Below, one piece after another: positions 55,956 to 64,000 of a stretch of DNA of 64,000 nt. Both the position numbers and the translations under genes were made by a program. The notes below the pieces were generated by a model. That model had not been told where the DNA came from. It ran no database searches and worked only from the letters and a program-made list of their open reading frames with translations. The stretch's first letter is position 1, and the number at the start of each line of letters is the position of its first letter. This stretch comes from Methanobrevibacter sp. TLL-48-HuF1 (GTDB lineage: Archaea; Methanobacteriota; Methanobacteria; Methanobacteriales; Methanobacteriaceae): the NCBI RefSeq assembly GCF_023617305.1, contig NZ_CP081485.1, forward strand, positions 1,230,501-1,294,500. Direction: 5' to 3'.

Positions 55956-56941
55956 TATTTGTTTTTCAAAGATTCCTTTATATATCTTTTAATAAATTTG
56001 TCCAGTTCGGAATTAACATCACTTTTTGGATTTCCCAGTTGTTTTTTATCAGTAAATGTTCCTTTAAGTTGGCGTCCGGACCATTTAACTTCTTCTTCTA
56101 CTCTTTTTCCATATTTTGTTCCAAACATTTTAAATAATGGGAATTTAGTTATTCCATTGGCTCCGCTTAAAATAAGAATTCCAATATTTGCTAAATTATC
56201 AATCCATGTTCCGCAGATTATTGTAATGTCCGGAAATGTTAATCTAACTTTAGCTACCACTTGGGCATAATAAAGTGAAGCTGGCTGTGAGCTATTTGCA
56301 TATACAGTTTCTTTATGAGGATTCAATGAGTAAAAAATTACTCTGTCAATTTTGTGATCTTTAATATAATCAATTAAATAATCAACATCGTCTAATGTTT
56401 CTCCAAGACCTAAAATTACAGTAATAGCTTTTTCAAATCCTAAATCTCCAGCTACATCTAACATATTGCTTATTTTATCTAATGATTTACTTGGACATAC
56501 TTTCTGATGTAGTTTAGGATTGGCTACTTCAACAGCTCCAGTAATTCCTTTTATTTCTGAGCCATATTCTTCCAACTCCTCTGTAATCCCCGTATTTAAC
56601 CAAACACTGTCTCCTGTAATGTTTTTAATGGTGGTTGCTATTTCTTTAATTTCTGCAGTTGTAAATGACTTATAACCTCCTGAAAGGAATTCAATATTCC
56701 AATTTAAACGCTTACACATTTCTGCTTCGGCATAGATGTTATGTACATTACGTCTAGCTTTGGTTGGGTCTTTAATTTTATCTTTTTGAGTAGACATGTA
56801 ACAAAAAGCACAATCTCCTTTATCACACCACCAGGAAAGGAATATTGCTCTTTCAAGACTGATTTCATTTCCATGTTTTTTTAGTGTGGTTTCATTTGCC
56901 TTTTTTATTAAATCAAATATGTTAGAATCCATTTTAATCAT
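55952..56941 (-). CDS. Radical SAM protein with unusual CX4CX2C cluster motif
   Basis: A 329-residue radical SAM/BioB-like barrel. The cluster Cys residues are C39, C44 and C47 in WWCDKGDCAFCYMS, a CX4CX2C spacing instead of the standard CX3CX2C. Other SAM-site elements fit: FLSGGYKSF (GGE-like), ITVILGLGETLDDV, and ANPKLHQKVCPSK. The C-terminal 60 residues are basic. HmdB, which helps build the FeGP cofactor of Hmd hydrogenase, is a known family with non-standard spacing (CX5CX2C), but no hmd genes are in this window. The substrate is unknown. It stands alone upstream of the tRNA cluster. Confidence 0.82.
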   Translation of the reverse strand: MIKMDSNIFDLIKKANETTLKKHGNEISLERAIFLSWWCDKGDCAFCYMSTQKDKIKDPTKARRNVHNIYAEAEMCKRLNWNIEFLSGGYKSFTTAEIKEIATTIKNITGDSVWLNTGITEELEEYGSEIKGITGAVEVANPKLHQKVCPSKSLDKISNMLDVAGDLGFEKAITVILGLGETLDDVDYLIDYIKDHKIDRVIFYSLNPHKETVYANSSQPASLYYAQVVAKVRLTFPDITIICGTWIDNLANIGILILSGANGITKFPLFKMFGTKYGKRVEEEVKWSGRQLKGTFTDKKQLGNPKSDVNSELDKFIKRYIKESLKNKY

Positions 56942-57047
56942 TATTCTTTATTGTTTGTTTTAATATTAATAGTTAAAGTTATATATTAGTTTATCCAAAC
57001 TATATTATAGTTTGCTTCTAATTTTATTTAGATGTAATTTAATCAAA

Positions 57048-57060
57048 ACATTTATATAGT
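57048..57060 (+). promoter_or_regulatory. Promoter box of the tRNA cluster
   Basis: ACATTTATATAGT, the same 13 bases as before the initiator tRNA and tRNA-Trp. It is about 88 bases before the first tRNA of the cluster, so the primary transcript has a longer leader. Confidence 0.68.
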
Positions 57061-57142
57061 ATTAAATTCAAACTAATTAATACTGTTTGAAGTCTTTTGA
57101 TTTGAATGGGTTTATTTGGTTAAGACTGGTGGGTACTCATAT

Positions 57143-57215
<73 letters not shown>

Positions 57216-57220
57216 CTTTT

Positions 57221-57297
<77 letters not shown>

Positions 57298-57319
57298 CAA
57301 TTAAATTATGTCATTTATT

Positions 57320-57397
<78 letters not shown>

Positions 57398-57450
57398 TAA
57401 AAACTTGTTAAGATTTTTAATGGTTTCTATGTATCCTTTCTTTTGTATAA

Positions 57451-57533
57451 GCGGGGGTGCCCGAGAGGCCAAAGGGGACAGGCTTAGGACCTGTTGACGC
57501 AGGTCTACCAGGGTTCAAATCCCTGCTCCCGCA
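57451..57533 (+). tRNA. tRNA-Leu (TAG)
   Basis: A class II tRNA of 83 nt. Acceptor GCGGGGG/CTCCCGC, anticodon stem ACAGG/CCTGT with loop CTTAGGA, a long variable arm (about 13 bases), T-loop TTCAAAT, discriminator A. Confidence 0.95.
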
Positions 57534-57561
57534 TTCTAACAATTTTTTATTTATTTCTTAT

Positions 57562-57634
57562 GCCGGGGTAGGGTAGGCGGTCATCCTACGGGACTGTGGA
57601 TCCTGTGACTCGGGTTCAAATCTCGGCCCCGGCC
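57562..57634 (+). tRNA. tRNA-His (GTG)
   Basis: Acceptor GCCGGGG/CCCCGGC, anticodon stem CGGGA/TCCTG with loop CTGTGGA, T-loop TTCAAAT, discriminator C. The base before G1 is T, so the extra G(-1) of tRNA-His is not encoded. The bases after the discriminator are CCA (57635-57637), the only tRNA here with this at the gene level. Confidence 0.93.
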
Positions 57635-57668
57635 CCATTATTAAACTATTTTTTATGAGATTATTCTT

Positions 57669-58076
57669 ATGGCTAAAAAAGGGTCTGCTGAAGAAAGGGA
57701 TTTAGTGCATAAACTTTGGGAAAGAGATTTTGCAGCTATGAGAGCTCCAGCTTCTGGAGGTGCAACTAAGAAACCTTTGCCTGATGTTGTAGCTGGAAAC
57801 GGTAAATTATATTTGGCTATTGAAGTCAAAACTACAACTAAAGATAAAATTTACATAGATTTTCCTCAAATTGATGCATTATGTGAGTTTTCTGAAAAAT
57901 TTGGTGCTAAACCATATATTGGAGTTAAATTCAAGTATACAAAATGGTTATTTTTAGAACCTGAGAAAACTCCACGCACTAAAAGTGATAATTATAAAAT
58001 TGAAAAAGATTTTGCCCTTGAAAAAGCCCTGGAAATTGATGAAATTACAGGTATTGACAGGCAAATGAAATTCTGA
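57669..58076 (+). CDS. hjc: Archaeal Holliday junction resolvase Hjc
   Basis: A 135-residue nuclease that cuts four-way DNA junctions during recombination. The PD-(D/E)xK core is visible: Glu8/Glu9 in SAEERDLV, the RAPASGG loop, Asp39 in LPDVVAG, and Glu52-x-Lys54 in AIEVKTT; a conserved Gln lies in FPQIDAL. The ATG has no strong ribosome-binding site. It lies between the tRNA cluster and tRNA-Trp, in the same direction, and may be read from the tRNA cluster transcript. Confidence 0.95.
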   Translation: MAKKGSAEERDLVHKLWERDFAAMRAPASGGATKKPLPDVVAGNGKLYLAIEVKTTTKDKIYIDFPQIDALCEFSEKFGAKPYIGVKFKYTKWLFLEPEKTPRTKSDNYKIEKDFALEKALEIDEITGIDRQMKF

Positions 58077-58081
58077 TAATA

Positions 58082-58094
58082 ACATTTATATAGT
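58082..58094 (+). promoter_or_regulatory. Promoter box of tRNA-Trp
   Basis: ACATTTATATAGT directly after the hjc stop, about 52 bases before the mature tRNA-Trp 5' end. Confidence 0.7.
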
Positions 58095-58139
58095 AATTAA
58101 ATCATACTAATAATAGTATGTTATTATAACATATCTGTT

Positions 58140-58288
58140 GGGGTTATAGTGTAACCTGGCATCATCTGGGACTCCAGTTGTCTTTGAAGAAAATATACGC
58201 GTAACTGAACAGTATCCGTTGTGATGATCAATTGGAGTACTGAGGCAAGAGACATCCCAGGATCGGGGTTCAAATCCCTGTGACCCCA
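58140..58288 (+). tRNA. tRNA-Trp (CCA) with intron
   Basis: Exon 1 is 58140-58177 and exon 2 is 58254-58288. Acceptor GGGGTTA/TGACCCC, anticodon stem TGGGA/TCCCA, T-loop TTCAAAT, discriminator A. After removal of the 76-nt intron the loop is CTCCAGA with anticodon CCA. The intron sits after position 37, the usual archaeal site. The second exon boundary is inferred from loop length. Confidence 0.94.
58178..58253 (+). ncRNA. Box C/D guide RNA in the tRNA-Trp intron
   Basis: Boxes in order: C-like TTGAAGA (about 58182), D' CTGA (58205-58208), C' GTGATGA (58221-58227) and D CTGA (58240-58243). The guide before D, TTGGAGT (58232-58238), pairs with ACTCCAG of exon 1. The fifth base before box D (58235) then faces the first anticodon base C34, predicting 2'-O-methyl-C34, as known for archaeal tRNA-Trp introns. 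The guide before D' does not match the tRNA. Confidence 0.8.
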
Positions 58289-58336
58289 TTTTTATAAAAA
58301 ACTACTTTTAAATATTATAATTTCAATACTATTTTT

Positions 58337-58945
58337 ATGAATTCTGAAGATATTATATGGATTCCAGGTTATAATTTAGATTCTAATTGTTATCTGATTG
58401 ATGATATGTTAGTTGACACTGGAGCTGGAGATAATAAAGAATACCTTTTTTCTAAACTTAAAGAACATGGTGTCAATCCTGAAGATATTAAATTAATTGT
58501 TAACACCCATTGTCATTTTGATCATGTTAATGGTAATTGTTTTTTCCCTAATGCTAAAATAGCTATTCATAAAATTGATGCAATAGCTTTAAGGGAAGAA
58601 GATAATCCTGATACTGTAGCTAGCCATTTCGGATCCAAAATTAACTGTCATAAAGTGGATATTGAATTGGAAGAGGGAGATAAAATAAAAGATTTTGAAG
58701 TGATTCATACTCCCGGCCATTCTAAAGGAGCTATCTGTTTATGGGATGGTGAAAATCTGATTAGTGGAGATACAGTATTTGGTCAGGGTGGCGTTGGCAG
58801 AACTGATATTGGCGGCAGCTGGGCTGATTTAAAAGAATCTGTAGAAAAACTGAAAAAATTAGATGTTAAAACAATCTATCCCGGACATGGGATGATTGAC
58901 AATAATGGGAAAAAGAGTATTGAAATGTCTTATTCTCATTTTTAA
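58337..58945 (+). CDS. Metallo-beta-lactamase-fold hydrolase
   Basis: A 202-residue protein with the metal-binding THCHFDH motif (about 56-62), a distal His in IHTPGHSKGAIC, an Asp in LISGDTVFG and a final His in YPGHG. It is in the glyoxalase II-like branch of the superfamily, usually thioester or other small-ester hydrolases. There is no rhodanese or flavodoxin domain. The ATG is close to a TATA-like region, so the mRNA may be leaderless. It is convergent with trkA; the two stop codons are one base apart. The substrate is unknown. Confidence 0.88.
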   Translation: MNSEDIIWIPGYNLDSNCYLIDDMLVDTGAGDNKEYLFSKLKEHGVNPEDIKLIVNTHCHFDHVNGNCFFPNAKIAIHKIDAIALREEDNPDTVASHFGSKINCHKVDIELEEGDKIKDFEVIHTPGHSKGAICLWDGENLISGDTVFGQGGVGRTDIGGSWADLKESVEKLKKLDVKTIYPGHGMIDNNGKKSIEMSYSHF

Positions 58946-58946
58946 A

Positions 58947-59597
58947 TTATTTTTCTAATTTTTTAGCTGCTTTTTTAAATGCCCCTCTTTTTACAAGAAC
59001 AGTGACTTTTTCTCCACGGCTTATAACACTGTCTGTTTGAGGTATCACTAATTTGCCTTTTTGGTATGTAGCTATTATTATATAATCTTTTGTTGGTGAT
59101 ATTTCTCCTATTTTTTTCCCAACAACCTTATTGTTGGTTATTGTCATATCGAAGATTTCAGCATCTCCTTCACCAAGGGTGATTAGGTCTGCAACATTAG
59201 GTCTTGTTACAAGTTTTTCTAAAAGTCCTGCAGCTGTAACTTCAGGGCTGATTACATTGTCTATTCCAACTTCCATAAATGCCTCTTCATGATCAGGATT
59301 ACTTACTCTGGCAATAATTGTCGGAACATTATATTTTTTAACTAAAATACAGGATAATAAGTTTGCTTCATCATTTCCGGTTGTAGCTATGAAAAAGTCA
59401 GCATCTTCAATATTGGTTTCTTCCAATAGTTTTGAACTAGTTCCGTTTCCACAAATTACAAGTGCATCAAGTTCTGCAGCTACTTCTGAACATAATGATT
59501 CGTCACTTTCAATTAAAGTAATGTCATGTCCGTCTTCTATTAATAAATTTGCAAGGTTAAGGCCTACACGACCTCCACCCATTATTATAATATACAT
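58947..59597 (-). CDS. trkA: Potassium-uptake regulator TrkA
   Basis: A 216-residue protein with an RCK N-terminal Rossmann domain (about 1-130, [13 protein letters not shown] and the Asp-rich binding loop) and a TrkA-C domain (about 140-216). It is the NAD(H)/ATP-sensing cytosolic subunit that gates TrkH. GGGAGAG precedes the ATG. It lies 57 bases downstream of trkH on the same strand, the usual archaeal pair. Confidence 0.94.
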   Translation of the reverse strand: MYIIIMGGGRVGLNLANLLIEDGHDITLIESDESLCSEVAAELDALVICGNGTSSKLLEETNIEDADFFIATTGNDEANLLSCILVKKYNVPTIIARVSNPDHEEAFMEVGIDNVISPEVTAAGLLEKLVTRPNVADLITLGEGDAEIFDMTITNNKVVGKKIGEISPTKDYIIIATYQKGKLVIPQTDSVISRGEKVTVLVKRGAFKKAAKKLEK

Positions 59598-59654
59598 TTC
59601 AACTCTCCCTCTTTAATAATACATTAAATTTATTTTTGAATATTATAAATATTT

Positions 59655-61091
59655 TCATTTTTTAAATATTTCAAAAATACCTCTAAATAAGACTAATATT
59701 GGGTAAATTTCCAATCTTCCTACCCACATATCTAAAATAGACACTGCTTTTAAAACAGGGTGGAGAGTATTGTTCAATACTCCAACATCCAATCCGTTGT
59801 TTCCTTGAAGAGATATTATACTAAATAAGCTGTCAAATGGAGGATATCCGTAAAAACAAAATATGAGCCAGGTTATTGCAATAATAATTAAATATAATGT
59901 TATAAAGTTTCCAGTTTTTCCTATTTCCTTTTCAGATATTCTTCTTCCGGATATTTTAATAGGGATTATTCTGCCGTCTGGTGAAAGAATTTCTTTTATG
60001 TGTCTGTAAATGGTTTTGACATAAGTTATTATTCTGAAAAGTTTAATTGCACCTACAGTAGATCCGCTGGAACCTCCAATTAACATTAAAATCATTAAAC
60101 TAAGTAATACAAATGACGGCCATCCTGCCATAGTGGAAGCCAGTTGGACATTAGCTCCTGTTGTGGTAATTGCTGAGGTAACTGTAAATAAAATGTCAAT
60201 CGGTATAATATGTGATGCCAGATAAAGAATTATTGTAACAAAAGTGATTATGCAGATTAATGTTTTAAATTGTAAATCTTGGATTAATGACCTTCCTTTT
60301 GTTTTAATGATTTTATAATGTGCTAAAAAGCTTGTAGCTCCTAAAACCATCAGCATAATTGAAATTAGATAAATCAGATCATTGTGATAATATCCAATAT
60401 TTGCATTTTTAATACTCATTCCTCCGGTTGCAATCATACAGAATGTAGTACAGACAGAATCAAAAGCAGGCATTCCAGCTAAAAGATATAATATTATTCC
60501 AATTATTGTATAAATTAAATAGATTTCAATAGTTTTTTTAAGTGTGGTTTTGACACTTGGTTTTAAGCGTTCTTCACGAGCTTCAGATTGGTATAATTTA
60601 GCAGATGCTGTACCGGGTCTTGTTAAAATACCAATCATCATCACCACTACTCCTAATCCTCCAACCCATTGTTCAAATGCTCTAAAATATAATATGCTGT
60701 GAGGCAATATTTCAACATTATCAAACATTGTGATTCCAGTACCGGTTAATGCTGAAGTACTTTCAAAGATACCATTTAAAAAATCAGTCCCTGTTGCAAG
60801 TGAAATTACAACACCGCCGATGACACTTGCCCACATCCAGGCAATTGATGAAATCATCATCCCGTGTTTTAATCTCATTTTGCTGTTGGAGTATTTATCA
60901 AGAGCTTTCATACATATGTATCCTAAAATAACTGAAAAAACTCCCGGAATAATAAAACAGGCATAGTTAAATTCAAAATAGATTAAATCGATTAATAATG
61001 GAAACAAGCACATTAATCCCACACAAATCATTACTACTCCTGAATATCGGCTAACTATGTATAAATCTGTTTTAGTTATATATTTCATCAT
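59655..61091 (-). CDS. trkH: TrkH-type potassium transporter
   Basis: A 478-residue integral membrane protein with about 10 transmembrane segments and the four P-loop filters of the family: SALTGTGITMF, CMIATGGMS, SAITTTGANV and SLQGNNGLDVG. The central Gly of each sits in the potassium filter. ATG-ATG at the start leaves one-codon uncertainty. It pairs with trkA downstream and takes up potassium, the main compatible cation in methanogens. Confidence 0.94.
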   Translation of the reverse strand: MMKYITKTDLYIVSRYSGVVMICVGLMCLFPLLIDLIYFEFNYACFIIPGVFSVILGYICMKALDKYSNSKMRLKHGMMISSIAWMWASVIGGVVISLATGTDFLNGIFESTSALTGTGITMFDNVEILPHSILYFRAFEQWVGGLGVVVMMIGILTRPGTASAKLYQSEAREERLKPSVKTTLKKTIEIYLIYTIIGIILYLLAGMPAFDSVCTTFCMIATGGMSIKNANIGYYHNDLIYLISIMLMVLGATSFLAHYKIIKTKGRSLIQDLQFKTLICIITFVTIILYLASHIIPIDILFTVTSAITTTGANVQLASTMAGWPSFVLLSLMILMLIGGSSGSTVGAIKLFRIITYVKTIYRHIKEILSPDGRIIPIKISGRRISEKEIGKTGNFITLYLIIIAITWLIFCFYGYPPFDSLFSIISLQGNNGLDVGVLNNTLHPVLKAVSILDMWVGRLEIYPILVLFRGIFEIFKK

Positions 61092-61173
61092 TTAATGTTT
61101 TTGAATAAATAGCTATATAAATATTAACTAGCAAATTTAAAATAAGTATATTCTATATTAGTTGTGTGAAATC

Positions 61174-62226
61174 ATGAAACATAAATCATTAATATTTCTA
61201 TTTATCAGTTTTCTTATTTTGGGCATTATGCTTTGGTTTGTAGGGATAGGTGATATATTAGGTGCTTTAAAAATAGCTAATTTATGGTTTATCGCATTAG
61301 CTGTTTTAATTCAGGTTGTTACTTATTATTTATACACTTTGCGTTGGCAAATCATTAACAAGATGGACGGTATTGAAATATCCATCAAGGAATTATTTCC
61401 TATTGTTATGGTTGGTTTAGCTGCAAATAACATTACTCCTGCTGGAAGGGGTGGTGGAGAACCTGTAAGGGCATATATATTGTCTAGAGATAAAGGTTAT
61501 CCAATGGAAGAAACATTTGCAACTGTAGTAGCTGATAAAGCTTTAGATACTTTTCCATTTGTTTTCTTGGCTATTTTGACAATTATTGGAATAACTTTCT
61601 ACTTTAAGCTGGATTTATGGATTTTAATATTGATGGTTGTTGCAGTAATAGCTATTGTAGCATGTTTAATTTTACTTATATATATGTCTGTAAATCCAAA
61701 ATTCGGTAAAAAAGTTGATAATTGGATTATTGGATTAATTAGAAGATTTTATAAGAAAAATTCAATGGAATTGGAACAAAAAGTACATACTGTAATTAAT
61801 GGATTTCAGGATACCATGAAACTTGTAATTTCTGATAAAAGGATTTTACATCATGCTCTGCCTTTATCTTTTGTCATATGGGTATTTGAGATTTTAAGAG
61901 TTTATATTGTGTTTTTAGCCTTTGGAGCTCATGTAAGTCCGGTTATCATTGGTGAAGTATTTATTATGGCATCTTTAATTGGTATGATTCCACTTTTGCC
62001 TGGTGGACTTGGTGCTGTAGATGGGGTAATGATTTTATTTTACTCAACGGCAGGAATAACTCCGTCATTAAGTGCAGCTGCTACTGTAATTGAAAGATTA
62101 ATTTCATTCTGGTTAGCTACTGTAATAGGAATGCTGATTTTACCTCATTATGGTTCTTCAGTTCTTGATAAAATTTCATTTAATTCAAACTCTGATGATA
62201 AATCTGATGATGAACTGCTGGAATGA
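61174..62226 (+). CDS. Flippase-like integral membrane protein (UPF0104/LPG-synthase TM family)
   Basis: About 350 residues with roughly 8 transmembrane helices. The family motif AGRGGGEPVRAY lies near residue 88, and a conserved region includes LPGGLGAVDG. Bacterial relatives are the membrane half of lysylphosphatidylglycerol synthase/flippases; archaeal members may move lipid-linked sugars, but this is not proven. ATG 61174 is favoured over the in-frame GTG at 61162. The charged C-terminal tail (SNSDDKSDDELLE) is cytosolic by the positive-inside rule. It is divergent from trkH. Confidence 0.85.
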   Translation: MKHKSLIFLFISFLILGIMLWFVGIGDILGALKIANLWFIALAVLIQVVTYYLYTLRWQIINKMDGIEISIKELFPIVMVGLAANNITPAGRGGGEPVRAYILSRDKGYPMEETFATVVADKALDTFPFVFLAILTIIGITFYFKLDLWILILMVVAVIAIVACLILLIYMSVNPKFGKKVDNWIIGLIRRFYKKNSMELEQKVHTVINGFQDTMKLVISDKRILHHALPLSFVIWVFEILRVYIVFLAFGAHVSPVIIGEVFIMASLIGMIPLLPGGLGAVDGVMILFYSTAGITPSLSAAATVIERLISFWLATVIGMLILPHYGSSVLDKISFNSNSDDKSDDELLE

Positions 62227-62311
62227 ATTAAATAGAAAACTTTATTTTATTTACTTTCTATATTTTTTAGTATAGCAAAAATTGATTTTTTGTAAAATAT
62301 TTGGTGAAAAT

Positions 62312-63202
62312 ATGGAAATTAATGGCGTAGAAATTAAAGATAATTATGCAGAAGGTTTTGGAATTAAAGTAACTAGAATTTTAGTTACAGCAGCTACTAA
62401 AAGATTAGCTAAAATTGCAGCTACTGAAGCTACTGGATACGGAACTTCTGTTATTGGATGTCCTGCAGAAGCAGGTATTGACTGTTACGTACCACCAACT
62501 GAAACTCCTGACGGAAGGCCAGGTTATGTTATCATGCTCTGTCAAGGATCTAAAAAACAGTTAGACCATGAACTTCTTGAAAGAATTGGTATGTGTATTT
62601 TAACTGCACCTACTACTGCAGCATTCAATGTTCTTGATGACGCTGATGAAGAACTTAAAACCGGTTTTAAATTAAAATTCTTCGGTGACGGATTTGAAGA
62701 TGAATTAGAAATTGACGGTAGAAAAATGCATTCTATCCCAATTATGTCTGGTGATTTCTTAGTGGAATCTACTTTTGGTTTCAAAGCTGGTGTAGCTGGT
62801 GGAAACTTCTTTATCTTAGCTGAAAATCAAATGGCTGGAGTAATGGCTGCTGAAGCTGCTGTTGATGCTATTTCAGCTGTTGAAGGTGTAATCACTCCTT
62901 TCCCTGGAGGTATGGTTGCTTCCGGTTCTAAAGTAGGTTGTAACAATTACAAATTCTTAAATGCATCTACCAACGAAAAAATGTGTGTAACTTTAAAAGA
63001 CAAAGTTGACTCTGACATTAGGGAAGATGCTGATGGAGTATTTGAAATTGTTATTGATGGTATTGATGAAGAATCAGTACGTGCTGCAATGAAAGCAGGT
63101 ATTGAAGCAGCATGTAATGTTCCTGGAGTGTTAGAAATCGATGCAGGTAACTTCGGTGGAAACTTAGGAGCTTACAAAATCAACTTGCAAGATTTATTCT
63201 AA
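62312..63202 (+). CDS. ftr: Formylmethanofuran-tetrahydromethanopterin formyltransferase
   Basis: Ftr moves the formyl group from formylmethanofuran to H4MPT, the second step of methanogenesis from CO2. The sequence starts [20 protein letters not shown] and contains family segments such as [20 protein letters not shown] and [16 protein letters not shown] 62312 follows GGTGAAAAT and gives 296 residues, the usual length; the upstream in-frame start at 62282 has no ribosome-binding site. It is monocistronic, with a hairpin and T-tract immediately after the stop. Confidence 0.97.
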   Translation: MEINGVEIKDNYAEGFGIKVTRILVTAATKRLAKIAATEATGYGTSVIGCPAEAGIDCYVPPTETPDGRPGYVIMLCQGSKKQLDHELLERIGMCILTAPTTAAFNVLDDADEELKTGFKLKFFGDGFEDELEIDGRKMHSIPIMSGDFLVESTFGFKAGVAGGNFFILAENQMAGVMAAEAAVDAISAVEGVITPFPGGMVASGSKVGCNNYKFLNASTNEKMCVTLKDKVDSDIREDADGVFEIVIDGIDEESVRAAMKAGIEAACNVPGVLEIDAGNFGGNLGAYKINLQDLF

Positions 63203-63232
63203 GGGTATTGTCCCTTTTTCCCTTTTTTTTAT
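63201..63232 (+). terminator. Hairpin plus oligo-T terminator of ftr
   Basis: AAGGG (63201-63205) can pair with CCCTT (63212-63216); TTTCCCTTTTTTTT follows. The stem uses two bases of the stop codon. Confidence 0.7.
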
Positions 63233-63344
63233 TTTAATTTTTTCATTCTTGAATTTTTACTCGTTTTTTAAAAATTGCTTTCACTTCGAAATATTGTTTT
63301 CAAATCCAAGTGAAATTATATATTTAACATGGGATATAAGATAT

Positions 63345-63560
63345 TTTGGAGCATGTAATGGTGTTATTGCATGCTCTGTGTTTGCAGATATATGGTATGA
63401 ATATTGATGCAAATTCGTCTGGTTAGTTTTTTGTGATACAAAAAGAGTCCAGTTAGGCATTAACTAGCTGGACATACTTTTTGTATTTGGTTAAATATAT
63501 AACTGGATATTTTAACACTTTAAATTGGTTATGTGTCCATTTTACATGGACACTACTTCT
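63345..63560 (+). ncRNA. Candidate structured RNA with four successive hairpins
   Basis: Most of the 430-bp gap (63203-63631) has no open frame, but it holds four stems in a row. They are GAGCATGTAAT/ATTGCATGCTC (63349-63376), TTTGCA/TGCAAA (63381-63413), a two-part stem ATACAAAAAG..CTTTTTGTAT plus GTCCAGTTAG/CTAGCTGGAC (63436-63486), and GTGTCCAT/ATGGACAC (63533-63553), which is followed by T-rich DNA. A TATA-like TTATATATTTAA (63316-63327) would start RNA near 63347, the foot of the first stem. I do not recognise a family. It could also be the leader of the gene at 63632. Confidence 0.5.
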
Positions 63561-63631
63561 ATTTTTAAATTTTAAAATTAAAAAGAATTATTAAATACAA
63601 TTTTTAAATGTATATCTGACTGGTGATTTTT

Positions 63632-64000
63632 ATGGATCCTATAGATATGACTGTTACAGATTTAAATTGTGAATATTTAGGTTTATCAAGACTTTGTTTA
63701 ATGGAATCTGCCGGAAAATCTCTTGCAGAAGAAGTAGGTAAAATAGCTGTTTATACATTCTCAAAACCTGTTAAAATAATTATTTTTACAGGCTCTGGAG
63801 GAAACGGTGGAGACGGTTTTGTAGCGGCAAGATATCTTTTAAACAGAGGATATGACGTTGATATTTACATGTTAAAAGATAAAAACGGAATTCATTCACT
63901 TGAAGCTAAAACTAACTATGAAATACTTGAAAACATGAAACCAAGATTTTCCCGTTTGACAGTTCATAATCTAAACACAATTGATGATATAAATAACTGT
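63632..64000 (+). CDS. NAD(P)HX epimerase/dehydratase Nnr (partial)
   Basis: The first 123 residues of a YjeF-N protein, cut by the window edge. It starts MDPIDMTVTDLNCEYLG and contains the NAD(P)HX-epimerase loop FTGSGGNGGDGFVAARYL (about 52-69). In archaea this domain is usually fused to the dehydratase that repairs hydrated NAD(P)H; that half would be outside the window. TGGTGA precedes the ATG. An AT-rich stretch around 63590-63605 may hold its promoter. Confidence 0.9.
   Translation, partial: MDPIDMTVTDLNCEYLGLSRLCLMESAGKSLAEEVGKIAVYTFSKPVKIIIFTGSGGNGGDGFVAARYLLNRGYDVDIYMLKDKNGIHSLEAKTNYEILENMKPRFSRLTVHNLNTIDDINNC

Noticed and set aside
55952-56941. HmdB assignment for the radical SAM protein
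   Set aside because: The spacing is CX4CX2C, not CX5CX2C, and there are no other hmd genes in the window.
58107-58289. Open frame on the minus strand over tRNA-Trp
   Set aside because: It is the antisense of the tRNA-Trp gene and its intron.
63201-63560. All hairpins after ftr taken as transcription terminators
   Set aside because: Only the first short stem (63201-63216) and the last one (63533-63553) have T-rich tails; the middle stems are followed by mixed sequence, so an RNA structure is a better reading.

Overview
The window is AT-rich archaeal DNA from a methanogen of the order Methanobacteriales, most likely a gut Methanobrevibacter close to M. smithii. The support is the F420-reducing hydrogenase genes (frhADGB), formyltransferase Ftr, archaeal RNase P RNA, a tRNA-Trp gene with an intron, several very large adhesin-like surface proteins, and an ISM1-type insertion sequence. 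No single gene fixes the species; this is inference from gene content and style.

Layout. 1-1.6 kb: a His-rich metal exporter (cut by the window edge) with its ArsR repressor, two tandem tRNA-Arg genes and a small surface protein. 1.85-7.4 kb: frhADGB, methionine aminopeptidase, two membrane-anchored coiled-coil proteins, initiator tRNA-Met and, 12 bases after it, the RNase P RNA. 8-43 kb: a surface-protein island. It holds a secreted CobN-like protein and five adhesin-like loci built from beta-helix and Ig-like repeats. The last two adhesins are paralogues with near-identical ends, and one of them is split by a one-base frameshift. A fresh insertion sequence with a perfect 8-bp target duplication lies inside the island.

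43-56.9 kb: grpE-dnaK-dnaJ with a divergent winged-helix regulator and repeated operator-like sites, a proteasome-like Ntn-hydrolase with a 48-residue companion, hypF, larB, a GNAT acetyltransferase, hisE, a CBS-ParB protein, gatB and an unusual radical SAM protein. 57-58.3 kb: five tRNA genes, Hjc resolvase and tRNA-Trp whose intron carries a C/D guide RNA. 58.3-64 kb: a metallo-hydrolase, TrkA/TrkH potassium uptake, a flippase-like protein, ftr, a 430-bp gap with four successive hairpins (candidate structured RNA), and the start of an Nnr-type NAD(P)HX repair gene.

The most notable signals are: (i) large surface-protein genes that appear to start at ATT codons behind strong ribosome-binding sites; (ii) a proteasome-like protein with Thr, Asp and Lys at exactly the catalytic spacing and no propeptide; (iii) the hairpin-rich RNA candidate after ftr; (iv) paired operator-like repeats between grpE and a divergent regulator; (v) the secreted CobN-like protein.
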